Part shown: positions 9,201 through 20,941 of the stretch, piece after piece
Position numbering within the stretch: the first letter of the stretch is position 1
How the letters are laid out: each line of letters opens with the position of its first letter
Assembly (NCBI RefSeq): GCF_000350225.1
Contig: NW_005179221.1
Coordinates: 37,845 to 101,844, forward strand
DNA: 64,000 bases
Reading direction: 5' to 3'
Origin: Chondrus crispus
Lineage: Eukaryota > Rhodophyta > Florideophyceae > Gigartinales > Gigartinaceae
Notes under the pieces: generated by a model
Database searches by the model: none
Seen by the model: only the letters and a program-made list of their open reading frames with translations
Told to the model about the DNA's origin: nothing
Translations under genes and position numbers: made by a program

Positions 9201-10467
9201 AGTGAGATCCCTACCTGTACGCGCTCGAAGTCTTTTCTCGTAGCGCGACACTAATTCCTCGGGTACGTGTGTGCGTGCTGTCCAAGTGGGTTGGTCGTAG
9301 TCCGCCCACTTGATGAGGAAACTCCGTAGTTCCGTCCTCCATGGTTCGATGCCGGAGTAGTCGTTCGACGGCATACGGAGTACCCTCGGTGACCTTGTCG
9401 GCAAGGTCACCCGGGGTTGTCGTACTCGTCCGTGGTGCGTCCGTCGGTGGTGGCGCGTACACGCAGCGGTCTGCAGAGACGCGCTCAGTAGCGCCATTAC
9501 GATCGATCGTGATGGTGCGGCGGTCGTTCGCGAGGACGCGGTAGGGTCCGACTGCCGGGGACGCCAACTTATTCGACGTCTTCCCCCCATTGGTGTGGTT
9601 GAGGTATACATATTCGCCGGGACGGAGTCGCGCGTTGACCCGCCGTATGCGCTCATCGAAGTCGCGCTTGTAGCGGGCCTGCGTCCGATGCAGGCTCTCG
9701 TAAGCCTTCTGAATGGTAGAGTCCAAGGTCTTGAGGAACTCGGCGCGTTGGTTTCCCCTATCGGAAGGAGGTGTCTCACCGTCGGCTCGTTGAAGAGAGA
9801 ACTCCGGCGGTGGCCTACTGAGCACGAGCTCGAATGGCGTGGTGCGCGTGGTGCGATGAACGTGGGAGTTATACGCGTACGTAAGCGGCCCCACGTACAC
9901 GTCCCAGTCATCTTGATGCTCGCCTAAGTAGTTTCGAAGCATTGCGGCGATCGTTCGGTTGTATCGCTCGACTTGTCCGTTAGTCTGCGGATGGTACGCC
10001 GACGTAAATAGGTTCGTAATTCCGAGAACCCGGCACGTGCTGTGGAAGAACTTGGAGTTGAATTGCGGTCCGTTATCCGACAGTAACGTGCGCGGGACGC
10101 CGTATTTAAATACCCAGGCGTCACAGAACGCAACTGCGACGGTGTAGGCGGTAATCGTACGTAGTGCGACGACCTGCGTGAGCTTAGTGAAGCGATCGGT
10201 AATTACGAGCAGGAACCGTTTTCCTGCCTTCGTCTTGGGGAGCGGACCCAAGATGTCGATGGCCAGGCTCTCAAGCGGCCGGGTTACTGGGAACAACTTC
10301 AAACGGTTGAGGTGTTTCTGCAACATGACCCGGTTCATCGCACAGGTCCGACACCCTCGCACCGTCGCGGCGACATCGGCGGCGAGATGGGGCCAGTAGT
10401 ACTCACGACGGAGCGCGAAGTACATGCGATTCTGGCCCGGTGTCCCGCGATGGCCGGGTTGTGGCAC
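9171..10467 (-). pseudogene. pol: gypsy integrase with chromodomain (element A)
   Basis: Integrase inserts the element cDNA into the genome. Visible in order are the end of the His/Cys zinc-binding region (CRTCAMNR), the core with LAIDILGPLP (first Asp), LLSDNGPQF (second Asp) and HPQTNGQVERYNR (Glu), a basic C-terminal region, then a chromodomain starting near YAVERLLRHR and continuing in another frame through FLIKWADYDQPTW. It ends ELNADVQS just before the purine tract. A frameshift near 10450 separates it from RNase H and another near 9310 splits the chromodomain, so it is not functional as it stands. The chromodomain makes this a chromovirus. Confidence 0.92.
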
Positions 10468-12937
10468 AGTCGTAGCAATCGTGCGCGCAGCGTTCGAGGG
10501 ACCACCACCTGTACGATATCAGGGTAGAAGGGGTGTCTCCGTTTGAGCACCCCCTGGTGGTCCTCGAAGAACGCGGAGTCCCGGGATTCAGACTGTCGTG
10601 CCAAAACGGTTTGGCAGAAGTCATCCACGCGTTGCTCTTCGGCGATCTCCTCTATCGTAAGAGGAGCCGGAAGGTCGTCCTGCGGAGGGGCGACCGCGGA
10701 GGCGAGCGCGCCAGCCTCGTGGTCTGCGGCGGTCTCGATGTCGGTGGCGTCGAACTCGTCATTCTCCTCCCAAAACGAAGTGGGTCCTTGGAGAGCGGGG
10801 GCTTCGTCGTCGCCCCTCGGCTCTTCGCGAGCTCGGGCGCGCGACCTTCTTCCTGAGTTGGCCTGGTTCCGTGTCGTCGCGAAGACGTGCTCGACCTCGT
10901 GGTCGCAGCTCACGGCGCAAACGTGGTCCGCGAGCTCGTTCGATACGTCTTGAACGGTCGTGCCCGCGTCGAAGGTAGGAATATCGTCGTCCACCTCGAC
11001 GGCGGGGCGAGGGTCGTCGGCGACTTTCGGCGACACGAAACGTGACAGGGCGTCGGGAACCTGGTGTAAGCGTCCGGGGCGGTACTGAATGGTGAAATCG
11101 TATTCAGCCAGACGTAGCCGCCACCGGGTTAGTCTTCCGGAACTCTCGGCGAGGGACATGAGCCACCTCAACGCGTCGTGATCCGTTCGGACGGTGAACT
11201 TTGTTCCTTCGATATACGGCCGCAGTGTGCGGACGGCCCACACTACGGCGAAGCACTCGCGCTCCGTGGCGCTGTAGTTGCGCTCGCTGTCGTTCAGCGA
11301 GTACGACCAATACCCGACCGGACGCCAATCGTTTGGCTGGTGGTGCTCTTGGAGCAGCGTGCACCTTAACTGATAGGCGCTCGCGTCGGTGTCGATCATG
11401 TACGGTCGGCCGTGTCGGGGCAGAGCGAGAATCGGCGGTTTGATCATCCGTTCCTTCAACGTCTCGAAGGCTTGCAGTTGGGTCTCCGTCGGGTCATCAA
11501 AGTTGGGGTCTGCGTCTTTGCGCGTCATGTTCGTTAATGGACGCGCAATTTTCGCGAACCCCCTGACGAAGCGGCGGTAGACGTTGCACGCCCCGAGGAA
11601 CGAGCGCACTTGCGTCAACGTCCTCGGGAACGTGAAAGTCTTGAAGGCATCCGCCGCCGCTTCGGCGACACTCAGCTTACCTGGGGAGATGACGTGCCCC
11701 AGGTAGTGCACCTTCGGACGGAAGAAGCTGCACTTCTTGAGCTTGAGGGAAATACCGACGCTCCTCAACAAGCTCAAGACAGTGTCCAGGTGCGTTGCGT
11801 GTTCCGCGTGCGTACGAGAGAACACAATGACGTCGTCGAGATATACGAGGCATATCTGCCACCTTACGCCGGATAAAATAATGTCCAATGCACGTTGGAA
11901 GGTGGCCGGTGCCCCCTTCAACCCGAACGGCATGTGTAAATGGCGGAACGTACCCATATGCGTCGTGAAGGTAGTTTTATCCCGGTCTTCCGGCGCGACC
12001 GGGATCTGCCAGTAGCCGGAGTTGCAGTCCAACGTCGTAAACACGGCGGCATCCCCAAGCGAATCGATGCAGTCATCCATGCGGGGCAGCGGATACAAAT
12101 CCGCCGCCGTCTTGGCGTTGGGGCGGCGGTATTCAACGCAGAGCCGAAGAGAGCCGTCTTTCTTCGGTACGATCACCACCGGGGACGCCCACTCGGTGCT
12201 CGCGGGCTCGATGACGCCGTCGTTCAACATCTTGCTGACCTCCTTTGCGACCATTTCTCGCATCGCGGGCCCCTTACGATAGGGCATTGAGCGTATCGGC
12301 TTCGTACTCGGTTCGAGGGCAATGCCGTGCTCTGTGGCTCGGATCGTTCCGAGCGCACCGCTCCACAGACTCGAGTGCTTACGGAGCATCTCGAGTACGT
12401 GGCCACGGAGCTTGTCATCCTCGATGTATGACAAGTCGATTTCTTTTTCCCAATCCATCGGCGGATTTTCGGGATCCTTTCTCTAGGGGAGTACAGTACT
12501 CCCCGTCGTCGGTTGGCATAAAGGTGACCGTTCGTCCGGGTCGACTCTCCTCCCCCGGCGGTTGTCTTATCGTCGGAGTTGGATCGACCAACTCTTACCT
12601 CCCCGACTTGATCGGTCAAGTCGGTCAGGTGTAGCGCGTACGCGATCCCCTCGGCGACCCTACGTTCGGGCGTGAGGATCGCGAGGGGGTTGCGTTTCGC
12701 GTATCCCACGACGGTGTGCTTCGGAAGCCGCCTCTCTCGTTGCGAGAAGTTTGCGATGATGACGTCGAAGGTCACATTCGGTAGGACCTCCGCGACGCCA
12801 TTCGTCAGCCTCACTCCATGTCGATGTTGGAGTGAGGGCTTTGGCTCCAGGAAAACGAGGCCCCTCCCCGCGGTTGTCACGCGCACTCGGGCTTGTGACA
12901 TCGCGGGGATGGTAACCCAGCGGGCGATTCGTATCAC
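10335..12937 (-). pseudogene. pol: gypsy reverse transcriptase and RNase H (element A)
   Basis: The largest intact block starts at ATG 12458 (707 codons). Reverse transcriptase motifs include EWASPVVIVPKKDGS, a DYRR-like VEYRRPN, MPFGLKGAPATFQR and the catalytic LVYLDDVIVF. RNase H follows with DTDASAYQL, YSATERECFAVVWA and RTDHDALRWL. Upstream, 12460-12937 carries the protease-RT linker in a different frame, with another shift near 12940. An acidic spacer (about 10650-11000) joins RNase H to integrase. Frameshifts at both ends make it a decayed pol, though the catalytic YLDD is present. Confidence 0.92.
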
Positions 12938-13893
12938 CTGCGGGGCCTCATCCCGTACATCTGGCCAGCTCGTTTGACGTCCGTGCCGCCTGGTAGGGGT
13001 AGTCGGCTCCCCCTTTCGTCGACTATTGCTACGGACCCGCCTTGACGAGGTTCGAGCCTCTGTCCGTCGATGTCTATGCTGCGCACGTGCGCATCGATGA
13101 ACGCCGTACCAAACAGAACGGGAACAGCGAGCTGTTCGGCCACCACGAAAGGTATGCGGAACGTCGTGTTCCGCAACCGGACCGCGAGGCGGACGACCGC
13201 CGTCAGTCGAAGTGGGTTACTGTTCGCGCCAGCCAGTCGGGGTAATGGCGCGTCCCGTATTACGTAGCGGGTCCAGTCGGGAGGGAGGTCGGCCTTCCTC
13301 ACTAAGTTGTACCCCGAGCACGTATCGACGGCGATCGTGTGAGGTTTGAACGCATTGCCTTCGGTGGCCACAGAGCCCAAGACGTTATATATTTTCGACG
13401 TCATTAGGCATACGATGCAGTCCACCACCTTAGGCGCGACCTTGTCGGCGAGATCGTTCCGCCGAGGTCGTCGCCTACGGTTCTGGCCCCTCTTGCGTTT
13501 CCTTCTGCCCGAGTCGCGGGGCGTCCGCGGTTCAGTGACGCCCTCTCTGGTACTCGGTTCCGTACGTACCGGACATTTTGTTGGCGGGTCTTGACTCACG
13601 GGAGTGAGGGGGTCGACCGGATCTTGACGGTCTTCGTTGCCCCCTTCGCGTAGGTTACACAACACCGGGACTTCGGGCGTCCCGGTGTGGGTCCCTTTTG
13701 ACGTCGGGCTTACGGAAGCCTCGACGTTCGCTCCCGCCTGTATCGCCGTTGCCGGAATCCCCATGCTCGTGTCCGGCGGCGGGGGATATATTATCGGAAA
13801 ATCACCCCCGTGCCCTTGGTGAACACGTGGGGTACGGTCTAGTTCGAAGGGACAAGACGGCTCACGCGACCGCGTGTACGTAACCGTCTTTAC
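12934..13893 (-). pseudogene. pro: gypsy aspartic protease (element A), altered active site
   Basis: Retropepsin-like protease that would cut the Gag-Pol polyprotein. The frame runs open from the gag end (13893) through an ATG at 13764, in -1 relation to gag. The active-site region reads AVDTCSGYNLVRKADLP where element C has LDTGAGPNLVRKSELP: the glycine of the D-T-G triad is Cys here, which should impair catalysis. A basic stretch (RRKRKRGQNRRRRPRR) precedes it. A frameshift near 12940 disconnects it from reverse transcriptase. Confidence 0.85.
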
Positions 13894-13905
13894 CCTTTTT
13901 TCGAA
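13890..13905 (-). promoter_or_regulatory. Candidate -1 ribosomal frameshift site, gag-pol of A
   Basis: Gag ends TCG AAA AAA GGG TAA. Slipping back one base on the six-A run gives AGG GTA AAG..., which is open through the whole protease frame. The pol frame is exactly -1 relative to gag, and families B and C have the same relation at their gag stops. Confidence 0.6.
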
Positions 13906-16460
13906 CTACCCGTGCTATCGGAGCTAACTTCCTGGCCATCGGTAGCCAGGCCTTCGTCGGGTCCTTGGCCGCGTGGGTCGGGACGATTCCTCCACTGCGG
14001 CCGTGTGTCATTGGCGAAGTACTCGGGTACTTCTTGACCTTGAGCTGCGACGATCGGACGTCGCAGGATATGAGGGACAGGGAGAACCGGTTCTCCTTCG
14101 TGACCCTCCTCGGGTAGAGGGTACGGATCCTCTACCCAATCTTGGAGGTACATGATTGCGTTCTGTACCTGCTGCAGTAACCGAGAACGGTCTCGGTCCC
14201 CTCTCCCTCCTTGACGGGGATACCTTGCGTCTGGCTGGCGGTAGTCGGGTCGATCCCGGCGATCGAGCTCGTTGCGACGATACCCGCCTCCACGTGGGGC
14301 GAAGCGTGCGCCCCCACCCGATCGATTCGGGAAACCATGACGCGGGGGACGGCCCTCGCCGACCGACTGCCTGAGGAGGTTACGCGCACCGGGGCGCGTC
14401 TCCATCTGGTAGCGGTAGTTCCTGTACGCCGTGAACATACGCCGTTCCGGCAACAGGAACGGGCAGGCGTACATGGCGTGTCCGTACGTTCGGCATAGCT
14501 AGCACACATACGCGCTGCCGTCCGTGGAGGCGAAGATCGCCGCGTGGCGCGCCTCCTCATCGGTGAGGAGGGGCACGCGGGGTGCTTCGCCTCCTGCAGC
14601 TCGGTCCGAAATTTCGAGTTCTGCGACCCGGGGATCCGTACTCCTTGCTCCTCTTGGAGTGGCGGCGAACGCGGTCGCGTAACTCGACGTTGTTCCGGTT
14701 GACATCCGTGAGAGAGGTCGGCCTCCCACCGGCAATGCCCCTTGCGTAATGAGGACAGGGTCGGCCTGCCACTCATCTTCCCCGACATGGAGGGTCGAGG
14801 CGGGCGAACTTTTCGCGGCGGACTTCGTAGTCCTGCCAGCTCTCCCTGCCGGTTTCGTATCCGGCAGGGGTGAACCGCGCCGAGCGCGGTACGTGGTCCC
14901 TTCTGCCGTTGCGATACGGCGGATCGTTGGAAGATCGGTCTTCTGGCGGCTCGGCAGCCGCTGTACGGTTTCGGAAACTGCGGCACGGGTCGCAGGTGCA
15001 AGTCCCCGCACGAAGTAGTGCGCGAGGGACTGTTCGGAGAACACTGCCGTGCACTGGAACGCGGCGGTTTCGAGCCGGTCCGCAAACGTGCTCTCCGTTT
15101 CGTGGGATTGCTGTCGCGCCGTCGCGACAGCGTCCTACGCTTCTCCTAATACGTCGTCGGGTAGGTAGCGCTTGAGGAACTGGTTCACGAGCCCCGGCCA
15201 GCTCACGTCGTCGTGTAGCTGGCCGGCGCGGAGGCCACGCATTGTATAACTCGTATACAGGCGCTCCGCGTCGCGCTCTAGGAAGTGAGCGAGGACTCGT
15301 ACCGCAACACCTTCGGTCAGGTGTTGCGAGTTGAAGCTTATCCGGATATCCTTCAGGAACGGTAGGAGTTGGATCGGGTTCGTACCGTCAAAGCTCCTCA
15401 TCGTGGGACGGATCCCACGGCATCGTTGAACGTACTTCGCGATCCGTCCCGCGTCACCCGAGGTGACGAGCCTCGAGGTGTTATCCAAGCGGTACATACG
15501 ATAGTCAGCGACGGCGCTGAACTCTTGGATCATCGTATGTACCGGCTCGAGTCCCGGTTCGGCGGGACCTAACGTGCCGAAGGGGGTGACAGGTAGCGTA
15601 CGGGCGTCTACCGGACCTGGATGCTCGGCGTAATCCACCGGCGGGTAGCCGCCCCAGCGGGGATCGACGGAGAACACGGGTTCTCCGGATCCGCGGGCGG
15701 CTCCTCCATGGTCGGGGTCGTCGCGATACGGCGCTCGTCCGGTCCGCCACCTTCTTCCGGCGGCAGGCGGCAGAGCTTGGGTCTCGGACGCCACGTTGGC
15801 GTCCACCGGCGGTCGTCTTTCTCCTGCGTCCCGACTGGGGTAGGCCCCAGTCGGACGCCATCCTTGTGAGGCGGCTGCACCCGGAGGTACAACACCACCG
15901 GGCCCTCTCACGGTGGCACCGGGTAGCCTTTCGGCCATGGTACGTTCCATGTCACGGGCACGCCGACGCGTGTCCTCGAGCTCGGCGGAGAGGTGCGCGA
16001 ACGCACCTAACTGTTCCGCCGACGGGGACGGTCGTTCGTCAGGTCGTCTCGTAGAGGTCGGTCTTTCCGGACGACCTTGCCCGGACGGTCCGGGCGAAAC
16101 GAGGCGTGAGTCTTCGACGAGCACTAGTCGCGAGTGCAACTCGTCGATTAGTGCTCGGAGATTCTCTAACGATTGGCTGACCCGGTCGAACCTCCCTTCA
16201 CGCAGGTAGCGGAGTTCGGCCATACAACGAGAGTACACGGCGTCCGATACGTCTACACGGAGCGAAGTACGTACTTCTTCGATGTATTCTGTTATCCGTT
16301 CAAACATCGCCGACGCTTGTTCTTCGGAGGACCCGGGCGACGGTTCGCGGTCTCGAGGACCTGCGTCGCCGTCGCCCGACGTGGCGGATGTGGCTTGCAT
16401 AGCCGCTGGACTCGGTTCGGCCGCTTCGGAGCGGATGGAAGGTTCGTACTCCTGGCTCAT
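13890..16460 (-). pseudogene. gag: gypsy Gag (element A), two in-frame stops
   Basis: Gag forms the virus-like particle and packages element RNA. I take ATG 16460 as start; open codons upstream run into the LTR and are unlikely to be used. The N-terminal third is acidic and Ser/Pro-rich, the middle has a capsid-like segment (FDGTNPIQLLPFLKDI, and LPDDVLGEA followed by FADRLETAA), and a zinc knuckle C-x2-C-x4-H-x4-C lies near 14475-14501. One frame covers the region but is broken by TAG at 15135-15137 and TAG at 14499-14501; the second falls inside the zinc knuckle. Both fit CAG to TAG changes. Downstream is a basic RG-rich tail ending at the frameshift site. Confidence 0.88.
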
Positions 16461-16523
16461 CTCGACGTTGTTCGGACGCGGAAGAAAGCGACGATCTTCT
16501 CGTGTCGATCTGCGAGGGTCTTC

Positions 16524-16539
16524 TAGGTCGGGAGACCAC
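16524..16539 (-). other. Primer-binding site of element A
   Basis: One base inside the 5' LTR the minus strand reads TGGTCTCCCGACCTAG. A TGG start next to the LTR is the usual tRNA primer-binding site form. Elements B1, B2 and C have the same sequence, so all probably use the same primer, whose 3' end would be CTAGGTCGGGAGACCA. I do not recognise which tRNA that is. Confidence 0.85.
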
Positions 16540-17170
16540 TGTACCATAAAAAACCCCAACGGCGGAGGGGTGTTGCTGACAGTCCGACGGTGACCCTTGA
16601 TCGGCGGAAGACGGGGGACTCCTCCTGCTCACGGAACCGGGTACGGGCCCGGTAGCAGTGTGGTAGAGCGGTTCGGGGTAGGTCGCGCACACGCACGAGC
16701 AGATCGACGCCTCAACGCCCCGGAGCAGCGCTGGGTGACGTACCAGCGCTGACGGGCGGAAGCGGATCCCGGCTCGCTCACGTGTCGCGCAACCCGACCC
16801 GTGCCGGTCCCTAACTAAAAAGGCGTGCGAAGGTGTCGCCTAATTAGAGTAAGCTGGAGGGTTTTGCCGCGGTCGTGGATCGTGACCAAGCTACCTTGGT
16901 CCTCTCCCCGCCGGCGCCCTTCCTCCTATTTAATATACAAATCGAAGTTATCATACTATAGTACAGTATCGTGCTACTGTACCAGTGCGGGTCGTCCCGC
17001 ACTGTAATACTGTCAGCCATCGGGCTGACAGCACACGTGTCGTACACGTGTGCTGGCGCACGCGCTGTAAGATATGCGCGCGCGCCCGCTGTAAGGTTCG
17101 TACCTTACAGCGAGATCTAGATCTAATTGCAAATCTAATGTATACAGTAGTCGTCGGCAATTATGCCACA
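16540..17170 (-). repeat. 5' LTR of element A
   Basis: 631 bp, same length as 3632-4262 with about nine substitutions. The hairpin array (16961-17110) and the TATA-like box (16927-16937) are present. This copy would drive transcription of gag-pol on the minus strand. Confidence 0.95.
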
Positions 17171-17680
17171 GTCCTTGATCCTGGGACATCGATAGAAACC
17201 CATGTAAAGGACAAGGCCGAAAAACATTTGCACATCCTTCCAGGTAACATCTTTCCACCTTCTCCCAGTTCCAGCACTCTTTGTGTTAGCGTAACGGTTG
17301 GTATTGTCTGCAATAATCTTCAACATAGAGTTAAAGATGAGTTTCCGGAATACGTAGAGGGGTGTGTACTCTTTCACGTTACGAAAGTGGTAATAATTTG
17401 GCCGGCCCTTCGCCGTAAAGCAATTGGGAGTAATGAAAAGGGGTGTAAACGATGATATGGAGGAGGTAAATGGTGGGTTTTATGGGTTTGATGGGCTGGA
17501 ACTACTCGTACCCAAGATAGGGCATTGATGCCCCTGCTGTCTTGCCAGGTGAGCGATCGGAGTGTCATCGTAACAGTCACTATCAAGCGAAAGGCGTCTG
17601 GTGCTAATCAATACGGCTTGGTATTGCTCCTCAAAATCACTGTCTGTGTCTGTGTCCGAGTGACTTGGAGTAGCGGGCAT
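17171..17680 (-). pseudogene. piggyBac-like transposase, N-terminal part (split gene)
   Basis: Starts at ATG 17680 with an acidic Ser/Asp-rich leader (MPATPSHSDTDTDSDFEEQ) typical of piggyBac proteins. One frame continues through a TAA near 17480 to the conserved block with LKIIADNTNRYAN, WKDVTWKDVQMFFGLVLYMG and CPRIKD. It stops at the GTCCT duplication where element A begins, and continues at 3626 with YWKNSG. The first five bases (17171-17175) are the right copy of the target duplication. Confidence 0.87.
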
Positions 17681-18654
17681 GATGGGAGGTTTGCAGACGC
17701 TTAGAGCTGATTTCAGCTTCTCTTGCGACGTTTGTTGACAGATGTCGCAAGAGGAGCTTGAGATTTTACATATGGTTTATTGCACATCTCGCCCTTTTCG
17801 GGGCGCTGACGCCGCTGCAGCTATCGTTTTCGGATGATTCTGTCTTGTTTTCTCTTTATTTTGACATTGAAAATTTTCGCCCCATATGTGGGGCGATTAC
17901 AGTTTAGGGGATAGTACATTTTCACAGGCAATCTTAGAGACATTAAGGCAGCGAATATTCCTCGGCAAAGCCTTGTATCTTCATTTCTTTCGCGACAGTG
18001 TCCGTTGCGTCTCTCCATTTTCAACAATTTTCTCGTTTACCTTCAACCCTTTACTTCGGGCACGCTGTTGAAAAGCTTCCGAGAGAGGTTTTTGTTCTTA
18101 GATGCAGCACCAAGCTTTTGCAATTCTTCATCTGTCTCCGTGTCAACATTTTTCCAATGACTAGAACTCAATTGAGGAACAGCAAAACCAGATGTCTGCG
18201 TCGGCAATAGATCTGTGAACTGGAAGGAAATTTGTACAGGAAGCAGTGCGTAGTTGTTCTAGAATTTGCTAACATTTAATTGGCATCGCGAGGTGGAGAA
18301 GGTCGAGGCGGCGATGGAGCAGGCGGTTGGGAATCTACATGACATTGGGAGTCCTGCAGTGTGCACGGAAACGCATGTGTTCATGATCGATCATTATTGC
18401 CTGACGTTTGAGAAAGGGGGGCTACTGGGATAATGATTCGGCATTGGAATAGGATCGCTAGGATGGTTAGATGGGGAAACTAATGGCATGGTATGCGCTG
18501 TATTTAGGGACGGCAGTAGGGCTCTTGATGAGGTTAGAAGCCGGGCTGGTAGGAAAATGGCGTGGTCTGCATGCATAATCGTGACGGCTTGTGAAGGATT
18601 TATTTTTCAAGTCTCATCCTCCTTTCAATCCTTCTACTGAATATAGGTGTGTAT
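17681..18654. other. No identifiable gene; spacer between two transposon remnants
   Basis: About 970 bp, AT-richer than the gypsy interiors. A 10-bp inverted repeat CTCTTGCGAC...GTCGCAAGAG lies near 17723-17751. A short + strand frame near 18313-18433 and a minus-strand basic frame near 17821-18027 have no recognised similarity. Terminal repeats of the piggyBac or Harbinger elements should lie here, but I could not identify them. Confidence 0.4.
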
Positions 18655-19918
18655 TTATAAGTACACTTCCAGTGAAGGAGGGACGCAGTCGAAGTATTGC
18701 GATATTTGATTATGGTACACGCATGTCCTACAGTTGCTCAGAAACATACACCATAAAAACAAGAGCCCAACTGGACTCTCCAACCGCTTCAGCTTTCTTT
18801 TTAAATCCCCCACAGTAAAGTGCATCTGAACCTCTTTAAAATTCCACTCGACTGTGATGAGCACTCCAGACATAGCTCCATTAAAGGCACGTTGCCCGGA
18901 TTGTAAAGACTTCCTGGGAATGGTACTCCCACGTACGAACGCCTGTTGTACCCTGAAGCCTCATATAGGCAATACCTCACCCCTTCGATTTCCGAAAGCG
19001 CAGGTAGGACCTGATCCAGTACAGTGCGCACATAAAGCGTGTAATCATGTCGACGGTCTTTTATAGGGTCTGCCGCATGAATAATTAATCCATCAGGGAA
19101 GGTCCCGGCATGGAATTTGAGGGCGTGCTTTTGCTTGTGGCCGTTTTTGACTACACGCTGCCTACAGTGACCTTTACGACGCGCAATGCAGATGACAGTA
19201 CCATCGAGAAACCCGACGCAGTTCTCCAATGTCATCCCTTCTTTATTAATCGCCTCTGCATACATTGCGGCTCTCTGCTGCATGAAAGAGGGTACCCTCT
19301 TCGTACCTCCTCGTTGATAACCTCTATTGCACGTGCAATAGAGGTTATCAACGACGTGTGGAATTGCCACATATGCTAGAAGGCCTCCCAATATATTTCA
19401 GACAACTGCGAAACGCGGTTATCGAACACGAACTCTAGATCCACCTAACGCGTTGGCGAAGAAACGCGCCGCAACACAAAGCAGGTGGCCAAAATTGGTG
19501 TGACTGCATAACAGTCACGGGAGGTTGAAGGCTTGGCTGGAGGCCATGCTACAGCCTCCATCATTCTCATAACGCCAACCTTCTTGAATCGAATGCAAGA
19601 AATACAGTCTTGGTGGCCGTACGCATTATAGTGAAAAGAGAAATTTGTCAGAGAGATGCCGTTGTTACGGGCTAGAACACGCGCTTCTTCTTCAATTTCG
19701 GCAGAAAATAGGGTATCGAGATGCAATACAACTGCTGTAGAGGAAAAGCACGACTTAGAGGCTGTTCTGCTTCGCCTCCAGATGGTCTCCATAGCAACAG
19801 TAAGAGCTGCCGCTCTACTTCGACAAGAGGCTAGGGTGTAGTCTGCCTGTGTTACCATTGTAAGCCCGAAGGACGCATATCGGAGTAGTACAGGGGAAAA
19901 GGGTCGTACCTCGACCAT
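18655..19918 (-). pseudogene. PIF/Harbinger transposase (copy 1), decayed
   Basis: DDE_Tnp_4-type transposase. From ATG 19918 the N-terminal block IRFKKVGVMRMMEAVAWP leads to SSPTR-stop-VDLEFVFDN, where the stop aligns with the conserved Trp (intact as RWTDLELLFG in copy 2). The catalytic block follows: VGFLDGTVICIARRKG, NGHKQKHALKFHAG, DRRHDYTLYVR. The C-terminus VEWNFKEVQMHFTV, NQISQYFDCVPPSLEVYL is in another frame (18655-18873). There is one TAG, a frameshift near 19390 and another near 18870. A 42-bp perfect palindrome sits in the coding region at 19312-19353. Confidence 0.88.
19312..19353. repeat. Perfect 42-bp palindrome inside the Harbinger pseudogene
   Basis: Two 21-bp arms with no spacer, centred on CAC|GTG (arm begins CGTTGATAACC). 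It falls within the region coding for VVDNLYCTCNRG, so an inverted local duplication is more likely than conserved coding sequence. Confidence 0.9.
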
Positions 19919-20480
19919 TTCCCCGTAATAATCTCACGGAGTGCTAGCGTAAACGTAAAAATATGAACAATCAAAGTTAAACATCACTCTTCAGAAATTG
20001 ATTACTGAATTTTTCGTCATGTTTGTTTCTCAGGATCTCTTGCGTAAAGTCACTATTTCTTACGGCGCGCGATTCCAGAAACGTCCACGCATCAAATCGG
20101 AAAACCCAGAAATCTGGCACGCCTATAACTTTGTAATCTTTTGCTAATTTCTGCAGTCACACGACCCCCCTTCCAGCTCAGCGCCCGGCGCGGACTACAG
20201 CATATAAGCGCAAGACCTTGTCTCCACCTTTCTCTCCCGTACCTCACCGGACTCCTTTGACACTCCAAATTTCCGACTTGCTCTTGCGTTTCAAGACGCA
20301 CTGCGCGGCGGGCCTCTGCTTCTGCCCTTTCTTCTCATCCGAACCTGTCCTGCAAATCGAGACGGTTATAGGTGGGGTAGTTCCCCGTGCATACTCTTCG
20401 CCCCCCTTTTAGGGAATGGCCAAAACAAACCCGACGCCCGTCGCAGCACTTGCGGCAAGGCCCCTCGGCTTGCTTTTTCA
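19919..20480. other. No identifiable gene
   Basis: About 560 bp with only short frames on both strands and no recognised motif. It separates the Harbinger remnant from the 20.5-kb reading frame. Confidence 0.4.
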
Positions 20481-20941
20481 ATGGCAGACGCTCGCCAGTC
20501 AACATCCAACCCTCGTGGTAGTGTCATGTATCAGCTCTCCTTTCGAAGGGATATTCACAAGGTTTCAAAGTCCAGCACAAGTGCGCATCGGTTCAATCAC
20601 CACATGTGAGTGATGCACTGTCGCCTGCGCTTCGCGTTACAGAGGACGCGTTTCGCGAAATTCTAGGTCATCATACCGCGGAGTATCTCTCACAGCTTCT
20701 GGATGTCGATCTTTCCCTCGCCGACCTGGTCGGTTCGGGCCTGACGGAGTCTGTAGATGACGAATCAAGGTACCAGACCTTCAGGTCTGATGAATGGAAC
20801 ATCGGGAGCATCCACTTCGACGGCGAGAATAGGATCTACTTTGGGTTCGATGAGGCAACAAAACTACCGTCAACACAAAAACAAAACATCGCAACAAAAC
20901 TGACACATAGATCCCGAATTGGATCCCATTCTCGCTGTTGA
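20481..20941 (+). pseudogene. Unidentified reading frame with inverted partial copy
   Basis: An ATG at 20481 opens a short frame (MADARQSTSNPRG...) ending at 20605; overlapping it in another frame is an open stretch to 20941 with DLSLADLVGSGLTESVDD and YQTFRSDEWNIGSIHF. I do not recognise it. The part from about 20682 to 20845 recurs in inverse orientation at about 20918-21088 and is open in both copies, with substitutions between them. It could be a gag-like N-terminus of the gypsy fragment next to it, but that is a guess. Confidence 0.4.

Larger units (their letters stand above)
3632..17170 (-). mobile_element. Complete Ty3/gypsy chromovirus A, 13.5 kb
   Basis: Bounded by two 631-bp LTRs in direct orientation and a perfect 5-bp target duplication. 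Order in element sense (minus strand): 5' LTR (16540-17170), primer-binding site, gag, protease, reverse transcriptase/RNase H, integrase with C-terminal chromodomain, internal polypurine tract (about 9166), a 4.9-kb extra region with a gene on the opposite strand (4318-6705), terminal polypurine tract, 3' LTR (3632-4262). By eye the LTRs differ at about nine positions (near 98.6% identity), four of them in the 15 bp next to the primer-binding site. Gag has two in-frame stops and pol at least four frameshifts, so the copy is inactive. Confidence 0.93.
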
